This document shows, piece after piece, positions 17,001-25,218 of a stretch of 64,000 nt of DNA. Within the stretch, counting starts at the first letter, position 1; the number at the start of each line of letters is the position of its first letter. The DNA lies in NCBI RefSeq assembly GCF_002886255.1, contig NZ_KZ614149.1, positions 682,001 to 746,000 on the forward strand, written 5' to 3'. The notes under the pieces were generated by a model, which made no database searches, was not told the origin of the DNA, and saw nothing but the letters and a program-made list of their open reading frames with translations. The translations under genes and the position numbers were made by a program. Origin of the DNA: Alteribacillus bidgolensis. GTDB taxonomy: Bacteria > Bacillota > Bacilli > Bacillales > Marinococcaceae.

Positions 17001-18680
17001 CCTGGTAATAAAGTATACCCATGGGTAGCAGAGGTTCGCGGTACGACAGCTGGTGTTGGACTAATTTCGCCTCCGCCTCATCATGATATTTATTCCATTG
17101 AAGATTTAGCAGAGTTAATTCATGATTTAAAGAATGCTAACCCTTCAGCGCGTGTAAGTGTAAAGCTTGTTTCAGGCACAGGTGTAGGTACCATTGCAGC
17201 CGGTGTTGCCAAAGGCCGGGCAGATGGACTTGTAATCAGCGGCTATGACGGCGGCACTGGAGCTGCAGCTAGAACGAGTATTAAACATGCTGGGCTTCCT
17301 TGGGAAATTGGTCTGGCTGAAACGCATCAAACATTAGTATTAAATAACCTTCGAGATCGTATAAAAGTAGAAACTGATGGAAAGCTCATGACGGGCCGGG
17401 ATGTAGCAATTGCTGCACTGTTAGGTGCTGAAGAGTATGCCTTTTCCACAGCTCCTCTTGTTGTATTAGGGTGTGTTATTATGCGCGTCTGTCATTTAGA
17501 TACGTGTCCAGTGGGAATAGCTACCCAAAACCCAGAACTGCGCAAAAAGTTCATGGGTACTCCGGATCACATAGTAAACTTTATGCACTTCATTGCAGAG
17601 GAAATGCGTGAGATCATGGCGGAATTAGGATTTAAAACTGTGAACGAAATGATCGGCAGAACGGATCTAGTTGAACAGAAAGAAGAAGTAGATAATTGGA
17701 AAGCAAGCACAGTGGATTTGAGTAATCTGTTGTATCGTCCTAAAAAGCTTGATCAGTCAAAACATTTCGGTCACCTTGAACAGGACCATATGCTTGAACA
17801 ATCTCTGGATTATACTACGCTATTAAAAGCTGCTAAACAGGCTATAACCAATAAAGAAGCTGTATTTGGCGAGTTTTCAATAAAAAATACAGACCGTGTT
17901 GTTGGAACCATTGTTGGAAGTGAAGTCACGAAACATCATGGAAAAGATGGGCTGGAAGAAGATACTATTCGGTTTACTTTTAGAGGATCTGCAGGGCAAA
18001 GTTTTGGTGCCTTCATACCAAAGGGTATGACCCAAACGTTAATAGGAGATGCCAATGATTATCTCGGAAAAGGTCTTTCAGGCGGAAAAATTATTGCCTA
18101 TCCCCCTGAAACGTCCACTTTTGCTCCGGAAGAGAGTATTTTAATCGGTAATACGACTTTCTATGGCGCAACAGCAGGAGAAGCATATATTCGCGGTGTA
18201 GCAGGAGAACGTTTCTGTGTTCGTAACAGTGGTGCCCATGTAGTAGTAGAAGGGGTCGGCGACCATGGTTGTGAGTATATGACAGGAGGTATAGTAGTTA
18301 ACCTCGGCGGTACTGGCAGAAATTTTGCTGCTGGTATGTCTGGCGGAATCGCTTATGTACTGGATAGAGACGGTAATTTCGCTGATTACTGTAACCATGA
18401 AATGGTGCAATTAGAGGAATTAGAAGATACAGAAGAAATCAAACAGCTGAAAAGCTTAATTGAAAACCATGTTTACTATACGGAAAGTTCGCTCGCAGAG
18501 AGCTTGTTGCAGCAATGGAAAAACTCTGTTTCTAAATTTGTGAAAGTCATTCCAAAAGACTACAAACAAATGATGGAATCGATTGAAATTGCTAAAAAAG
18601 AAGGTTTATCTGAGCAGGAAGCTATCATGACAGCTTTTAACGAGACGAAAACGAGTAAAGCAAGAGTTGGAGGAAAGTAA
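14082..18680 (+). CDS. gltA: Glutamate synthase [NADPH], large subunit
   Basis: A 1532-aa alpha subunit (gltA in Bacillus naming). It hydrolyses glutamine, channels the ammonia through the protein and adds it to 2-oxoglutarate, giving two glutamates. Order: a short propeptide, the amidotransferase domain beginning at Cys of FEHDNCGIGF (about residue 22), a central domain, the FMN-binding synthase domain (FKTGAMSFGSISKEAHE, SGYDGGTGAAARTS), the 3Fe-4S motif CVIMRVCHLDTCPVG, and the C-terminal GXGXG beta-helix domain. ATG 14082 is chosen; an in-frame GTG 12 bases upstream is part of the ribosome site. gltB follows 84 bases on. No gltC-type LysR gene is adjacent. Confidence 0.97.
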   Translation: MTQPYISQREGLYDSDFEHDNCGIGFLANIKGKRSHDIVKKALDILVNLEHRGGQGDEPNTGDGAGILLQLPHRFFKNNENDLGFEVPKEGHYGVGMVFLPSADQKRHQCEKEIDQIIEEEGQTVLGWREVPVDDSMIGKAALKAKPAVYQVFIGRSDDVQSREEFERKLYVIRKRAEHEAGQELEDNDSFYFASLSSRTIVYKGMLTTEQVPQFYKDVNDKDFETAVALVHSRFSTNTFPSWERAHPNRYLIHNGEINTVKGNVNWMHAREAVFQSELFKNDLGKVHPVIDHHGSDSSMFDNTFEFLTLAGRSMPHSAMMMIPEPWQNDPLMNEEKKAFYQFHSCLMEPWDGPTAIAYTDGNKVGACLDRNGLRPARYYVTKDDHILMSSEVGVLDIDPEDVLYKERLHPGHMLLVDMEEGRIVPDEEIKHSIASEKPYKEWVDTYMADLEDVMESQDVYNTEFDQLQKRQLTFGYTYEELEKMVKPMAAEGVDPVGSMGYDSPLAVLSKKPQLLYNYFKQLFAQVTNPPIDAIREELVTAVGTTIGKEGNLLHPEPESARQLFLKTPLLNNEDFAKLRANKQKGFQSVTLPMVFDASKGKEALKPALDQLFASADQAVENGATVIILSDRNVDSQYAPIPALLAVSGLHHHFIRNGMRTRVSLAVETAEPREVHHFAVLLGYGAEAVNPYLVFDSIDGMLKDNLIEGTSYVEAVQKYIKAATKGLMKVLSKMGISTIQSYRGAQIFEAVGIDLNVVDEYFTWTPSRIGGITLDIIAEEVLLRHKRAFTEQEGQDLTLEPGDDLQWRRNGEPHQYNPHTIHMLQHAARKNDYDLYKKYSKAINEQEKEQTSLRGLLSFNTTKANPVSIDEVESASDIVKRFKTGAMSFGSISKEAHEALAIAMNRIGGRSNTGEGGEDPARFKPDANGDLRRSSIKQVASGRFGVTSHYLVNADEIQIKIAQGAKPGEGGQLPGNKVYPWVAEVRGTTAGVGLISPPPHHDIYSIEDLAELIHDLKNANPSARVSVKLVSGTGVGTIAAGVAKGRADGLVISGYDGGTGAAARTSIKHAGLPWEIGLAETHQTLVLNNLRDRIKVETDGKLMTGRDVAIAALLGAEEYAFSTAPLVVLGCVIMRVCHLDTCPVGIATQNPELRKKFMGTPDHIVNFMHFIAEEMREIMAELGFKTVNEMIGRTDLVEQKEEVDNWKASTVDLSNLLYRPKKLDQSKHFGHLEQDHMLEQSLDYTTLLKAAKQAITNKEAVFGEFSIKNTDRVVGTIVGSEVTKHHGKDGLEEDTIRFTFRGSAGQSFGAFIPKGMTQTLIGDANDYLGKGLSGGKIIAYPPETSTFAPEESILIGNTTFYGATAGEAYIRGVAGERFCVRNSGAHVVVEGVGDHGCEYMTGGIVVNLGGTGRNFAAGMSGGIAYVLDRDGNFADYCNHEMVQLEELEDTEEIKQLKSLIENHVYYTESSLAESLLQQWKNSVSKFVKVIPKDYKQMMESIEIAKKEGLSEQEAIMTAFNETKTSKARVGGK

Positions 18681-18693
18681 AATTAAAAAAGCA

Positions 18694-18727
18694 GGCAGCG
18701 GTGAATGGAAAGTGGTTTGCCGCTGTC
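18694..18727 (+). other. Hairpin between gltA and gltB
   Basis: An 8-bp stem GGCAGCGG/CCGCTGTC with an 18-base loop and no T tail. It may stabilise mRNA ends or tune the subunit ratio; that is inference. Confidence 0.4.
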
Positions 18728-18764
18728 ATTAAACATCAAGATTTAGAAGTCTGGAGTGAGAGAT

Positions 18765-20249
18765 GTGGGGAAACCAACAGGTTTTATGGAATATACAAGG
18801 GAAGCTCCTCCTAAAAAAGATCCACTTGCCCGAGTGAAGAATTGGCAGGAGTTTCAAATAGTTATGCCTGAAGAAAAACTGCAGGAACAGGGAGCGCGTT
18901 GTATGGACTGCGCGATACCTTTTTGCCAGGCAGGCACAACAATGGAAGGTTCAGATGAAATTGGCTGCCCGGTTTATAATCTTATCCCTGAGTGGAATGA
19001 TTTAGTTTACCGTGGAAAATGGAAAGAAGCATTAGAACGTCTTCACAAAACTAACAACTTTCCAGAGTTTACAGGCCGTGTTTGCCCGGCACCTTGTGAA
19101 GGATCTTGCACCGTTGCATTAAATGACGACCCTGTTACTATTAAATCGATCGAATTTCATATTGTAGAAAAAGGATTTAAAGAAGGGTGGATTAAAGCCT
19201 CCCCTCCTAAAAAGCGAACGGGAAAACATGTTGCTGTAATAGGGTCAGGTCCAGCAGGTCTTGCCGCAGCAGCACAGTTAAATAAAGCGGGCCATCATGT
19301 TACTGTATTTGAGAAAGATGATCGAATCGGTGGTTTGCTCACTTACGGTATACCAGATGTAAAGCTCCCTTATCATATTGTTGAACGCCGTTTAACGCTT
19401 TTAGAAGAAGAAGGCGTGAAATTTGTAACGAACACAGAGATAGGTAAAAATTATTCTACAGAAGAATTGAATAAAAATTTCGATTCCGTTATTCTTTGTA
19501 CTGGAGCCCAGGTTCACCGCGATGTTCCGGCGGAAGGAAGAGGTCTTGACGGCATTCATTATGCAATGGATTTTCTACGTCCTAATACAAAATCTTTGTT
19601 AGACTCCGAGCATAAAGATGGTAATTATATTTCTGCCGAAGGTAAAAATATTATTGTTATAGGCGGGGGTGATACTGGAGTTGACTGTATTACTACCTCA
19701 TTAAGACACGGATGTAATTCACTTGTTCAATTTGATATTCATCCGGAAAAAGACAGCACACGTGATGAGAATAACCCATGGCCGCTTTACCCTCAAGTGT
19801 ACACACAAGAAGAGGGGCATAAAGAAGCAGAAGCTGTTTTTGGGAATGATCCGCGTGCGTATAAAGTGATGACTAAAAAATTCGTAGGGGACGAAAATGG
19901 ACGAGTTAAAGAACTTCATACTATTGAAGTAGACACAGTATATGAAAACGGGAAAAAGATTAGAAAAGAAATTCCTGGAACGGAAAGAGTATGGAAAGCA
20001 GATCTTGTATTTCTTGCTATTGGGTTTACAGGTCCGGAACAAGAACCGCTCAAGCAAATGGAAATTGAAACAGATGAAAGAAGCAATGTGAAAGCAGAGT
20101 ATGGAAAATATTCTACTAATAAAGAAGGCGTTTTTGCTGCTGGAGATAGCAGAAGAGGACAAAGTTTGGTTGTTTGGGCTATTCATGAAGGCAGAGAAGC
20201 TGCCAGAGAATGTGATAAATACCTGATGGGAACAACAAATTTAACTTAA
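18765..20249 (+). CDS. gltB: Glutamate synthase [NADPH], small subunit
   Basis: A 494-aa beta subunit that takes electrons from NADPH through FAD and 4Fe-4S clusters to the large subunit. Visible are the N-terminal cluster cysteines (CMDCAIPFCQAG, CPVYNLIPEW, CPAPCEGSC), the FAD Rossmann motif VIGSGPAGLAAAAQLNKAGH near residue 150, the NADPH motif VIGGGDTGVDC near 295 and a C-terminal FAAGDSRRGQSLVVWAI. The GTG at 18765 (giving MGKPTGFME) has GGAG eight bases upstream and matches the family start; an in-frame GTG at 18756 overlaps that site. Confidence 0.95.
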   Translation: MGKPTGFMEYTREAPPKKDPLARVKNWQEFQIVMPEEKLQEQGARCMDCAIPFCQAGTTMEGSDEIGCPVYNLIPEWNDLVYRGKWKEALERLHKTNNFPEFTGRVCPAPCEGSCTVALNDDPVTIKSIEFHIVEKGFKEGWIKASPPKKRTGKHVAVIGSGPAGLAAAAQLNKAGHHVTVFEKDDRIGGLLTYGIPDVKLPYHIVERRLTLLEEEGVKFVTNTEIGKNYSTEELNKNFDSVILCTGAQVHRDVPAEGRGLDGIHYAMDFLRPNTKSLLDSEHKDGNYISAEGKNIIVIGGGDTGVDCITTSLRHGCNSLVQFDIHPEKDSTRDENNPWPLYPQVYTQEEGHKEAEAVFGNDPRAYKVMTKKFVGDENGRVKELHTIEVDTVYENGKKIRKEIPGTERVWKADLVFLAIGFTGPEQEPLKQMEIETDERSNVKAEYGKYSTNKEGVFAAGDSRRGQSLVVWAIHEGREAARECDKYLMGTTNLT

Positions 20250-20254
20250 AGAAT

Positions 20255-20288
20255 ACAGCCCCAGTTTAATGTGACTGGGGCTGTTTTA
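20255..20288 (+). terminator. Intrinsic terminator of gltA-gltB
   Basis: An 11-bp perfect stem ACAGCCCCAGT/ACTGGGGCTGT with an 8-base loop and TTTT tail. Confidence 0.85.
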
Positions 20289-20398
20289 AATACGAATTAA
20301 AAATTTCACGTACTGTATTTAGTGATACAATAAACTATAAACATCAAATTATATTTGTTAGAATAAACAAAAAAGGTCGAGATGAGGAGGATATTAAT

Positions 20399-20782
20399 AT
20401 GGCTGAAAACAACATAGTAAAGGCCCCATATAAAACGGGCCTTTATGTAGGGGAAATTTTGAAAGAAAAGGAGAATAAAAGACTGATAAAAGTTATAGCT
20501 GTTTTAAAGCATCCTAAGCAAGGTGATCTCCATAACCCAAATCAAGTAGAAGTACCGTTGTTTCATGAACGAAAAGCTTTGGCGGAAAATGAAAAGGTTT
20601 GGGTGCCTGCATCTGTTTTAAACGATTATGAAGAAAGTATCCCATCATACGAAAAATCTTTGAAAATGGCGGTAGAGACTATGGTACAAGACCTCCATAA
20701 TAAAAAAGACCCTTATTCGCAAAAGGCACTGGAAACTTTAAATAATGTTTCTAAAGATTATCCGATTACGATTCATATTTAG
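20399..20782 (+). CDS. kapB: Sporulation phosphorelay protein KapB
   Basis: A 127-aa protein matching the KapB family. The conserved N-terminal half contains YKTGLYVGEI, then VIAVLKHPKQGDLHNPNQ and FHERKALAENEKVWVP, with an SH3-like barrel predicted; the C-terminal half is helical. In B. subtilis KapB is needed for the KinB branch of the sporulation phosphorelay. Despite the old name 'lipoprotein', no signal peptide or lipobox is visible here. GAGGAGG precedes the ATG. It stands alone, without kinB, between the glt operon and a convergent regulator gene. Confidence 0.85.
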   Translation: MAENNIVKAPYKTGLYVGEILKEKENKRLIKVIAVLKHPKQGDLHNPNQVEVPLFHERKALAENEKVWVPASVLNDYEESIPSYEKSLKMAVETMVQDLHNKKDPYSQKALETLNNVSKDYPITIHI

Positions 20783-20805
20783 CAGCTAAATTTGTTGAGA
20801 TAACA

Positions 20806-20839
20806 AACCCAGCAGGTAAAATGTTGTACCTGCTGGGTT
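20806..20839. terminator. Bidirectional terminator between kapB and the PucR gene
   Basis: A 13-bp perfect stem (20806-20818 with 20827-20839) with an 8-base loop between convergent genes, T-rich on the plus side and partly T-rich on the minus side. Confidence 0.8.
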
Positions 20840-22549
20840 TTAATGTGCAATTGTCCCAGGATCGTTTTGTGCGCTAATCGTATGAAGCCGGATGGATAAA
20901 TCTATTAGGAATGTATCGTCTGAATTATCAAGGCTGCATCCTGTCAATGTTTCAATTTTACGAAGTCTGTATAGTAAGGATTGCCGGTGTAAATTAAGTT
21001 CTCGTGCTGTTTGACTCACATTACCCCTGTGCCGGTTATAAACCATAAACGTGTGGACTAAATCGATGTTTCGTTCACGTGAATATTTTTGCAAAGGCGC
21101 AATAATAATATCGGTAATTTTTCGAAGTTCCTCATTTTCTGCTAAAGCTAATAAAGCCCGATCAAATCGAGTATCAGCATACGTGCTGATATAGCCTTCC
21201 CCTTTTTGTCTTCTTCCAATATCCAATGCAGAATAAGCTTCTTGAAAACCGGTGTGAAATGAATCTTTACCAAAAGTTTTAGCGATCCCCCAAGAAACAA
21301 CAAGGCGCGGATATTTTTGAGTCAACCGGTATTGCAATAATTCTATAAATGGAAATGCCGTTTCAATACTTTTTTCAGAAAGCAGTTCTACGTAAATAAT
21401 AAGTTCTTCTTTTTGAAAAGTGGACATGGTTTTTAAATGCATTGTTCTGCCAGTATGATACACTTCTTCTTCAAGCATATCCCCCAGCTGCTTCAGCCAA
21501 TTTTCAAACGACATATTTCCAAAAGGTTCTTGGTCATAAAGGATGGAAAGGTTTTCTGGCTTTGCAATTAAACATAAGTAGGGAATTTTTAAATTATAGC
21601 CTAACGATTTTGCTCTTGAAAGGGCTGTATCAGTGGAGTCAAATTTCCCCTTTGCTAAACTCCATACAAAATCATCTTTTAATCTCATTTCCGTTTCTAA
21701 AGCAGCCTGGTCATGCAAAAAACATAGGGCAGAAGAAGTTACAGCATGTTCAAGTAATATTAAAATTTGTTCAGAAAAGACATCATCTTCTTGTAAATGT
21801 TCTGGCCATTCTAATAATAGAAAACCTTGTACCTCTCTTGCACTTTGTATAGCTAGCTGCAAAATAGTAACAGTATCGGTGTGAATCCAATGCATATTAT
21901 TAGGAAGTGAAATGGTTTCATTACTTTCATCGTGCTGGAAATATAAAGGGTCACCATGAGTAAGCAAATGAGCATTCCATTTTTCTTCTAAAGCTTTAGC
22001 GCTTTTACTTTTACTTTTTACAATACCTCTTCGATCTGTTATCACTACAGGCATATGGAGTGATTTGCCAAGATAAGAAGCGATTTTGGCAATCCCTTCC
22101 CCTTTTAAAATAATTTCAAGCATTTCTTTGCGAACTTTATCTGAATACTCAACTAAACTTCTTTCTTTCTGGTGCAGGGCAGTAGATATGGCGTGACTGA
22201 CATCGGCAAACCGGACTTCCCAGGGAAGTTCAATTAATGGGAAGCCGTGTTCTTCACAAAATTGAATGACTTTTTCAGGAAGGTTAGTAATATATCGGCC
22301 GGTAGCGATAACGAGTGCTGCTGCTTCAGCTTCCATAACTTCTTTTGTAAAAGTCAATAATTTATTTTCATCTTCTTCACAGCCTATACCCGCAGAAAGC
22401 ACAAATTCATTTTTTCTTACAAAATTTTCTACTGGCATTTCAATAATTGATACCCAATCCACTGGGGTTTGTAATCGAGATTTGGCTTCTGTGGCCAGAT
22501 TGGCTTGCTGCATTATAGGTAGCTGCAGGACATCTTTTACTGTAAACAT
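20840..22549 (-). CDS. PucR family transcriptional regulator
   Basis: A 569-aa regulator. The N-terminal PucR ligand-sensing domain begins FTVKDVLQLP; a central GGDEF-like region follows; the C-terminal HTH_30 domain contains FMVYNRHRGNVSQTARELN and LHRQSLLYRLRKIE near residues 505-540. PucR proteins control catabolic genes for purines and amino acids in response to a metabolite. It is transcribed divergently from the deacetylase/DoeA-like operon, with about 210 bases between starts, so it very likely controls that operon. ATG 22549 follows GGGGAGGG; an earlier ATG would add 20 residues without a site. Confidence 0.9.
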   Translation of the reverse strand: MFTVKDVLQLPIMQQANLATEAKSRLQTPVDWVSIIEMPVENFVRKNEFVLSAGIGCEEDENKLLTFTKEVMEAEAAALVIATGRYITNLPEKVIQFCEEHGFPLIELPWEVRFADVSHAISTALHQKERSLVEYSDKVRKEMLEIILKGEGIAKIASYLGKSLHMPVVITDRRGIVKSKSKSAKALEEKWNAHLLTHGDPLYFQHDESNETISLPNNMHWIHTDTVTILQLAIQSAREVQGFLLLEWPEHLQEDDVFSEQILILLEHAVTSSALCFLHDQAALETEMRLKDDFVWSLAKGKFDSTDTALSRAKSLGYNLKIPYLCLIAKPENLSILYDQEPFGNMSFENWLKQLGDMLEEEVYHTGRTMHLKTMSTFQKEELIIYVELLSEKSIETAFPFIELLQYRLTQKYPRLVVSWGIAKTFGKDSFHTGFQEAYSALDIGRRQKGEGYISTYADTRFDRALLALAENEELRKITDIIIAPLQKYSRERNIDLVHTFMVYNRHRGNVSQTARELNLHRQSLLYRLRKIETLTGCSLDNSDDTFLIDLSIRLHTISAQNDPGTIAH

Positions 22550-22762
22550 CGTTATCCCTCCCCAAAAAATCCATGAGCTCTTTAAGAACTTAGTATACAA
22601 CTTTTTCATTATTTTAGCATAACTGGATGGCAGTTAACCTTTCATTCACATTGTCAGGTGCGGAAATATTAATTTCATACAAATTGGTGAATGGAATTAT
22701 TTCATCCATATAATAAGATACAAGTAAGAAATAAAGAAGTATTCAGAAAAAGGGGTGTTCCT
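22550..22762. promoter_or_regulatory. Divergent control region of the PucR gene and catabolic operon
   Basis: The candidate -10 for the rightward operon is TATAAT (22709-22714), with TTGGTG at 22684-22689 as a poor -35 because the spacer is 19 bases. The spacer itself is an imperfect palindrome (TGAATGGAA, TTA, TTTCATCCA), a plausible operator. A weak promoter needing an activator would fit PucR control; this is inference. Confidence 0.35.
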
Positions 22763-23977
22763 GTGAGAAAATATAACGAACAAAACATTAATCGTTCAAC
22801 CAAGGCTGTTTGGGCAGGGGAAAAAGAATACAGAGTGCACGGTGCAAGCCAGGTCCCTGTTGTACACAGTGTAGCATATACGTATGACGATCTTGACGAT
22901 TGGTACGAAGTAGCAATAGGGAATAAAAAAGGACATATTTATGGAAGGAACACTAATCCTACTGTAGAGTCATTTGAACAAAAAATTAAAGAGCTTGAAG
23001 GAGCAGAAGCAGCGACAAGCTTTTCAACAGGTATGGCGGCAATCAGCAATTCGCTGGCGACATTTTTAAAACCTGGAGATCGTGTTGTGTCTATAAAAGA
23101 TACCTATGGAGGAACGAATAAAATATTCAGTGAGTTTTTGCCGCAAATGAATATAGATGTTGTTCTATGTGAAACCGGAAATCATGAACAGATCGAAAAA
23201 GAAGTCCGAAAAGGGTGTAAAATTTTATATTTAGAAACTCCAACAAATCCTACTGTGAAGATTACAGATATTAAAAGGATGGTAAAGGCTGCCAGGCAAG
23301 CAGGTGCTCTTGTTTTTGTAGACAATACTTTTGCCACTCCTATCAATCAAAACCCGCTTGAATTCGATGTAGACCTTGTCATTCATAGTGCTACAAAATT
23401 CTTAGGGGGGCATGCCGACGCGCTTGGGGGTGCAGCATGCGGAAGGAAAGAACTTATAGAAAAAATTTATCATTATAGAGAGATTAACGGAGCGACGATG
23501 GACCCGATGGCGGCTTATCTTATTATAAGAGGAATGAAAACATTGCATCTTCGCTTAAAACAATCCTGTGATTCTGCGCTTAAAATTGCAAAATATCTAC
23601 AATCTCACGAACAAGTTGATCAAGTGTTTTATCCTGGTCTTGAAGATCATCCAGGACATGATATTGCCAAAAAACAAATGCGTCAATTTGGCGGCATGCT
23701 TAGTTTTTCGGTGAAAGGCGGATTGGATGCTGTACGTGAATTTCTCCCACAACTAAAATATGCTAATCGTGCAGCAAACTTAGGAGCGGTGGAAACAACC
23801 GTCGGTCCGGCTCGTACGACTAGTCATGTAGAGAACACTCCGGAGGAAAGAGCAGAACTAGGCATCCCGGAAAGTTTAGTCCGCTATTCAGTGGGAATAG
23901 AAGATACACAAGACTTAATTAACGATCTAGAACAAGCAATGGCTCACATCTCCGAAAAAATGGTAGCGAAACGATAA
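22763..23977 (+). CDS. Cystathionine gamma-synthase/gamma-lyase family PLP enzyme
   Basis: A 404-aa fold-type I PLP enzyme of the Cys/Met metabolism family. The cofactor lysine is in HSATKFLGGHADALGG near residue 213; other hallmarks are RNTNPTVESFEQKI, SFSTGMAAISNSL and LETPTNPTVKITDI. The family carries out gamma-elimination or gamma-replacement on homoserine esters, cystathionine or methionine. No sulfur-metabolism gene is nearby; instead it heads an operon with a deacetylase, homoserine dehydrogenase-like enzyme, aldehyde dehydrogenase and ectoine-hydrolase-like peptidase, so its natural substrate may be a 4-substituted 2-aminobutyrate. GTG start after AAAAAGGGG. Confidence 0.85.
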   Translation: MRKYNEQNINRSTKAVWAGEKEYRVHGASQVPVVHSVAYTYDDLDDWYEVAIGNKKGHIYGRNTNPTVESFEQKIKELEGAEAATSFSTGMAAISNSLATFLKPGDRVVSIKDTYGGTNKIFSEFLPQMNIDVVLCETGNHEQIEKEVRKGCKILYLETPTNPTVKITDIKRMVKAARQAGALVFVDNTFATPINQNPLEFDVDLVIHSATKFLGGHADALGGAACGRKELIEKIYHYREINGATMDPMAAYLIIRGMKTLHLRLKQSCDSALKIAKYLQSHEQVDQVFYPGLEDHPGHDIAKKQMRQFGGMLSFSVKGGLDAVREFLPQLKYANRAANLGAVETTVGPARTTSHVENTPEERAELGIPESLVRYSVGIEDTQDLINDLEQAMAHISEKMVAKR

Positions 23978-23996
23978 TAAAACAGGAGGAATAAAG

Positions 23997-25205
23997 ATGA
24001 ACTCCGGGCAAATGCTGCATAGAAAAGCTCAAGAAATGCACTCTTCTCTCGTAAAGTGGCGTCGTTATCTGCATCAGCTTCCGGAGCTTAGTTTTCAAGA
24101 AATAAATACAGCTTCGTTTGTCGAATCAAAGCTGCGTAAAATAACTGGAATGAAAGTACTGGCTGGAAAACAAGAAACAGGTATTAAGACGGGTGTAGCT
24201 GGAATCTTAAAGAAAGGAGAAGGTCCCGTTGTCGCATTAAGAGCCGATATGGATGCTCTCCCTATTCGTGAAGAAAACGAAGCAATCTATAAATCTCAGC
24301 ATGATGGAGTGATGCATGCTTGTGGACATGATGCACACACATCTATTCTTCTAGGGGCAGCACATTTACTTGCAGATAGTGATATCCCGTTTTCGGGTAC
24401 TGTAAAGTTTTTATTTCAGCCTGCAGAAGAAGATACGGATCAATCAGGGCGAACGGGAGCTCCGTATTTCATTGAACATGGATTATTAGATGACGTTTCG
24501 ATGGCGTTTGCACTGCATATGGATCCAGAACATGAGCCAGGAAACATTAAACTTCATGCTGGTCCTAGTATGGCAAATGTGGATACTTTTAAAGGAATTA
24601 TACAAGGTACGGGCGGCCATGGTGCCTATCCTCATTTAGGAACGGATCCAATCTGGATGTTATCTTTTGTTCTTCAAGCAATACAAGGCGTTGCCGCTAG
24701 AAAAACATCCCCGTTATCACCAGCAGTTATAAGCGTCGGGGAAATTAAAACGGGATCTTCTACGAACGTTATACCAGAAAAAGTAACACTACAAGGAACG
24801 ATGCGAAGCTATGACAGGGATACTAGACGCCATTTAGTAGAAGAACTAGAAAATGCTTTTTCCATTACACACTCCATGGGAGGAATGTATGAGCTTGATA
24901 TCGAACGTGGAGAACCTGCTTTAAATAACGATGTGAAAGCGGTAAGCATTTACCACTCAGTCATACAGGAATACTTTTCAAGTTTTCATATTTTAAATGA
25001 ACCTTATGGACTCGGTGGAGAAGATTTCGGGCATATAGCTGAAAAAGTACCAGCTGCAATGCTGTTTTTAGGGGCGGGTTTTACCGAAAAAGAAAATCGT
25101 GGTCTGCATATGCCTTGCTTTGATATTCAAGAAGATATATTGCCGGTTGGGGTTTCATTACTAGCTGGAGCCGCTCTGCACTATATAAATGAAGCAGAAG
25201 AGTGA
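23997..25205 (+). CDS. M20 family amidohydrolase, candidate N-acetyl-diaminobutyrate deacetylase
   Basis: A 402-aa M20D metallo-amidohydrolase. Metal-binding signatures are HQLPELSFQE, ALRADMDALPI, HACGHDAHTSILLGAAHLL, FQPAEED, and a late GLGGEDFGHIAEKVPA; the lid domain carries GTGGHGAYPHLGTDP. The family removes acyl groups from amino acids. In an operon with a DoeA-like ectoine hydrolase, the natural guess is removal of acetate from N-acetyl-2,4-diaminobutyrate (a DoeB2-type role); this rests on context. AGGAGG lies before the ATG. It follows the PLP enzyme by 19 bases and precedes the next gene by 13. Confidence 0.85.
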   Translation: MNSGQMLHRKAQEMHSSLVKWRRYLHQLPELSFQEINTASFVESKLRKITGMKVLAGKQETGIKTGVAGILKKGEGPVVALRADMDALPIREENEAIYKSQHDGVMHACGHDAHTSILLGAAHLLADSDIPFSGTVKFLFQPAEEDTDQSGRTGAPYFIEHGLLDDVSMAFALHMDPEHEPGNIKLHAGPSMANVDTFKGIIQGTGGHGAYPHLGTDPIWMLSFVLQAIQGVAARKTSPLSPAVISVGEIKTGSSTNVIPEKVTLQGTMRSYDRDTRRHLVEELENAFSITHSMGGMYELDIERGEPALNNDVKAVSIYHSVIQEYFSSFHILNEPYGLGGEDFGHIAEKVPAAMLFLGAGFTEKENRGLHMPCFDIQEDILPVGVSLLAGAALHYINEAEE

Positions 25206-25218
25206 GGAGGGGACATTT

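Noticed and set aside
19719..20186. 155-codon minus-strand open frame inside gltB
   Set aside because: Antisense to conserved gltB sequence, with no ribosome site or recognisable domain.
21442..21852. 136-codon plus-strand open frame inside the PucR gene
   Set aside because: Antisense to a certain regulator gene and without coding signals.
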